Assembly (NCBI GenBank): GCA_002360945.1
Contig: DERO01000029.1
Coordinates: 44,205-51,325 of the forward strand
Length of the DNA: 7,121 nt
Direction of reading: 5' to 3'
Source: Leclercia adecarboxylata
GTDB taxonomy: Bacteria; Pseudomonadota; Gammaproteobacteria; Enterobacterales; Enterobacteriaceae
Under the pieces are notes generated by a model that saw only the letters and a list, made by a program, of their open reading frames with translations, was not told where the DNA came from and did not search any database. A program made the position numbers and the translations under genes. Of the stretch, positions 6,605 through 7,121 are shown piece after piece; positions within the stretch are counted from its first letter, which is position 1, and every line of letters begins with the position of its first letter.

Positions 6605-7016
6605 CTTCTATCAGGCGTTTGCCGAGCGTCAGCACGTCGGCATGTTCATAGTTGAGACGCTCGTACATGCCCAGCACCATGTCATTATCTTCCCGCACCA
6701 TGATCTGAATCTTAGGGCAGCCGCGGGCGATGAGTTTCTTTTCCAGACGATTGAGCAGCGCGTTAGCAATGCCACGCCCGCGAAACTCCGGGTGGACGCC
6801 CAGGTAGTACGCCGAGCCGCGATGCCCGTCGTAGCCGCCCATCACCGTGCCCACCACTTCTCCATTCACTTCCGCGACCAGAAACAGACTGACGTCATGA
6901 TTGAGCTTGCGCTCGATGTCCATCTCCGGATCGTTCCACGGTCGCAGTAGATCGCAGCGCTCCCAAAGGGTGATCACCTCTTCGAAGTCTGCCTGGCGAA
7001 AAACGCGTATCTCCAT
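6591..7016 (-). CDS. ypeA: GNAT-family N-acetyltransferase YpeA
   Basis: Predicted acetyl-CoA-dependent N-acetyltransferase of the GNAT fold; its substrate is not known to me. At 141 aa it is full length. The acetyl-CoA pyrophosphate-binding motif R-x-x-G-x-A is seen as RGRGIA (79-84), preceded by the strand YYLGVHPEF (70-78) and followed by the helix [12 protein letters not shown] later MYERLNYE (117-124) is the usual motif-B end. I start at the ATG at 7016-7014, giving [13 protein letters not shown] and the E. coli length. An in-frame ATG at 7079 would add 21 residues ([21 protein letters not shown]), but it lies at the edge of the -35 box of the proposed promoter. The ribosome binding site is modest (AAGGCGG, 9-15 nt upstream). 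First gene of the ypeA-yfeZ unit. Confidence 0.95.
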   Translation of the reverse strand: MEIRVFRQADFEEVITLWERCDLLRPWNDPEMDIERKLNHDVSLFLVAEVNGEVVGTVMGGYDGHRGSAYYLGVHPEFRGRGIANALLNRLEKKLIARGCPKIQIMVREDNDMVLGMYERLNYEHADVLTLGKRLIEDEEY

Positions 7017-7043
7017 GGTATTAACCGCCTTTTTGGGTTTAAA

Positions 7044-7079
7044 AACAGTGATTATGACGCGAACGCCCTCTTTCGCCAA
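7044..7079 (-). promoter_or_regulatory. Sigma-70-like promoter for ypeA-yfeZ
   Basis: On the minus strand TTGGCG (7074-7079; 4 of 6 to TTGACA) is followed after exactly 17 nt by CATAAT (7051-7056; 5 of 6 to TATAAT). A start near 7044 gives a leader of about 28 nt before the chosen ypeA ATG. Confidence 0.55.
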
Positions 7080-7105
7080 TATCCAGCGAAAAACGCCTGA
7101 AAATT

Positions 7106-7114
7106 TGGCATAAT
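7106..7114 (+). promoter_or_regulatory. Extended -10-like box for a rightward gene beyond the window
   Basis: TGGCATAAT on the plus strand is TG-n-CATAAT, an extended -10 form with 5 of 6 in the core. In E. coli ypeA has the divergent neighbour amiA (N-acetylmuramoyl-L-alanine amidase) here, so this could be its promoter. No gene on that side is visible, and no good -35 is seen. Confidence 0.35.
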
Positions 7115-7121
7115 GGCACTT

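Noticed and set aside
6148..6651. Arg/Ala-rich open frame on the plus strand across yfeZ
   Set aside because: Low-complexity translation typical of the antisense of a Leu-rich membrane protein; no start signals.
7017..7079. Extended ypeA start at 7079, adding 21 residues
   Set aside because: It falls at the -35 box of the likely promoter, and the GNAT domain begins at once from the ATG at 7016.
1..7121. A hidden novel system, mobile island, CRISPR array or small RNA gene
   Set aside because: Every stretch over 175 nt is a recognised core gene, gaps are short and explained by promoters or palindromes, and no direct-repeat array, transposase, integrase or tRNA-like fold was seen.

Overview
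This window looks like the chromosome of an enterobacterium close to Enterobacter, Klebsiella, Leclercia or Lelliottia. All nine genes match, by length, motifs and order, genes I know from the Escherichia coli core genome. The extragenic palindromes are the GC-rich REP variety typical of that group. The genus call is an inference. All nine genes lie on the minus strand, so transcription runs from the right edge to the left edge.

Left block (1-4475): the sulfate/thiosulfate uptake and cysteine synthesis operon cysP-cysT(cysU)-cysW-cysA-cysM. CysP is the periplasmic binding protein, CysT and CysW are the two permeases, and CysA is the ATPase. CysM, cut by the left edge after 142 residues, is the O-acetylserine sulfhydrylase isozyme that can use thiosulfate. 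The first four genes are joined by 1-nt stop/start overlaps and one 11-nt overlap. A 114-nt gap holding two facing REP elements separates cysA from cysM, and the REP nearer cysM is followed by a short T-run, like an intrinsic terminator. The cysP upstream region (about 4388-4475) is AT-rich and resembles the CysB-activated cysP promoter of enterics.

Right block (4524-7016): yfeX (DyP-type haem peroxidase), yfeY (lipoprotein), yfeZ (small membrane protein) and ypeA (GNAT acetyltransferase). ypeA and yfeZ overlap and are probably co-transcribed from a sigma-70-like promoter near 7051-7079. A good sigma-E-like promoter sits in the 62-nt gap before yfeY. Between yfeY and yfeX there is a perfect 20-bp palindrome with a T7 tract on the transcript strand, just before the yfeX ribosome binding site. 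At the right edge an extended -10-like box faces the other way, where E. coli carries amiA.

I found no mobile element, CRISPR array, RNA gene, toxin-antitoxin pair or defence gene, and no undescribed system. The observations most worth a second look are regulatory: the terminator-like REP before cysM, the palindrome before yfeX, the sigma-E box before yfeY, and the near absence of cysteine in the sulfur operon proteins (2 Cys in 1412 residues, against 14 in 780 in the adjacent genes).
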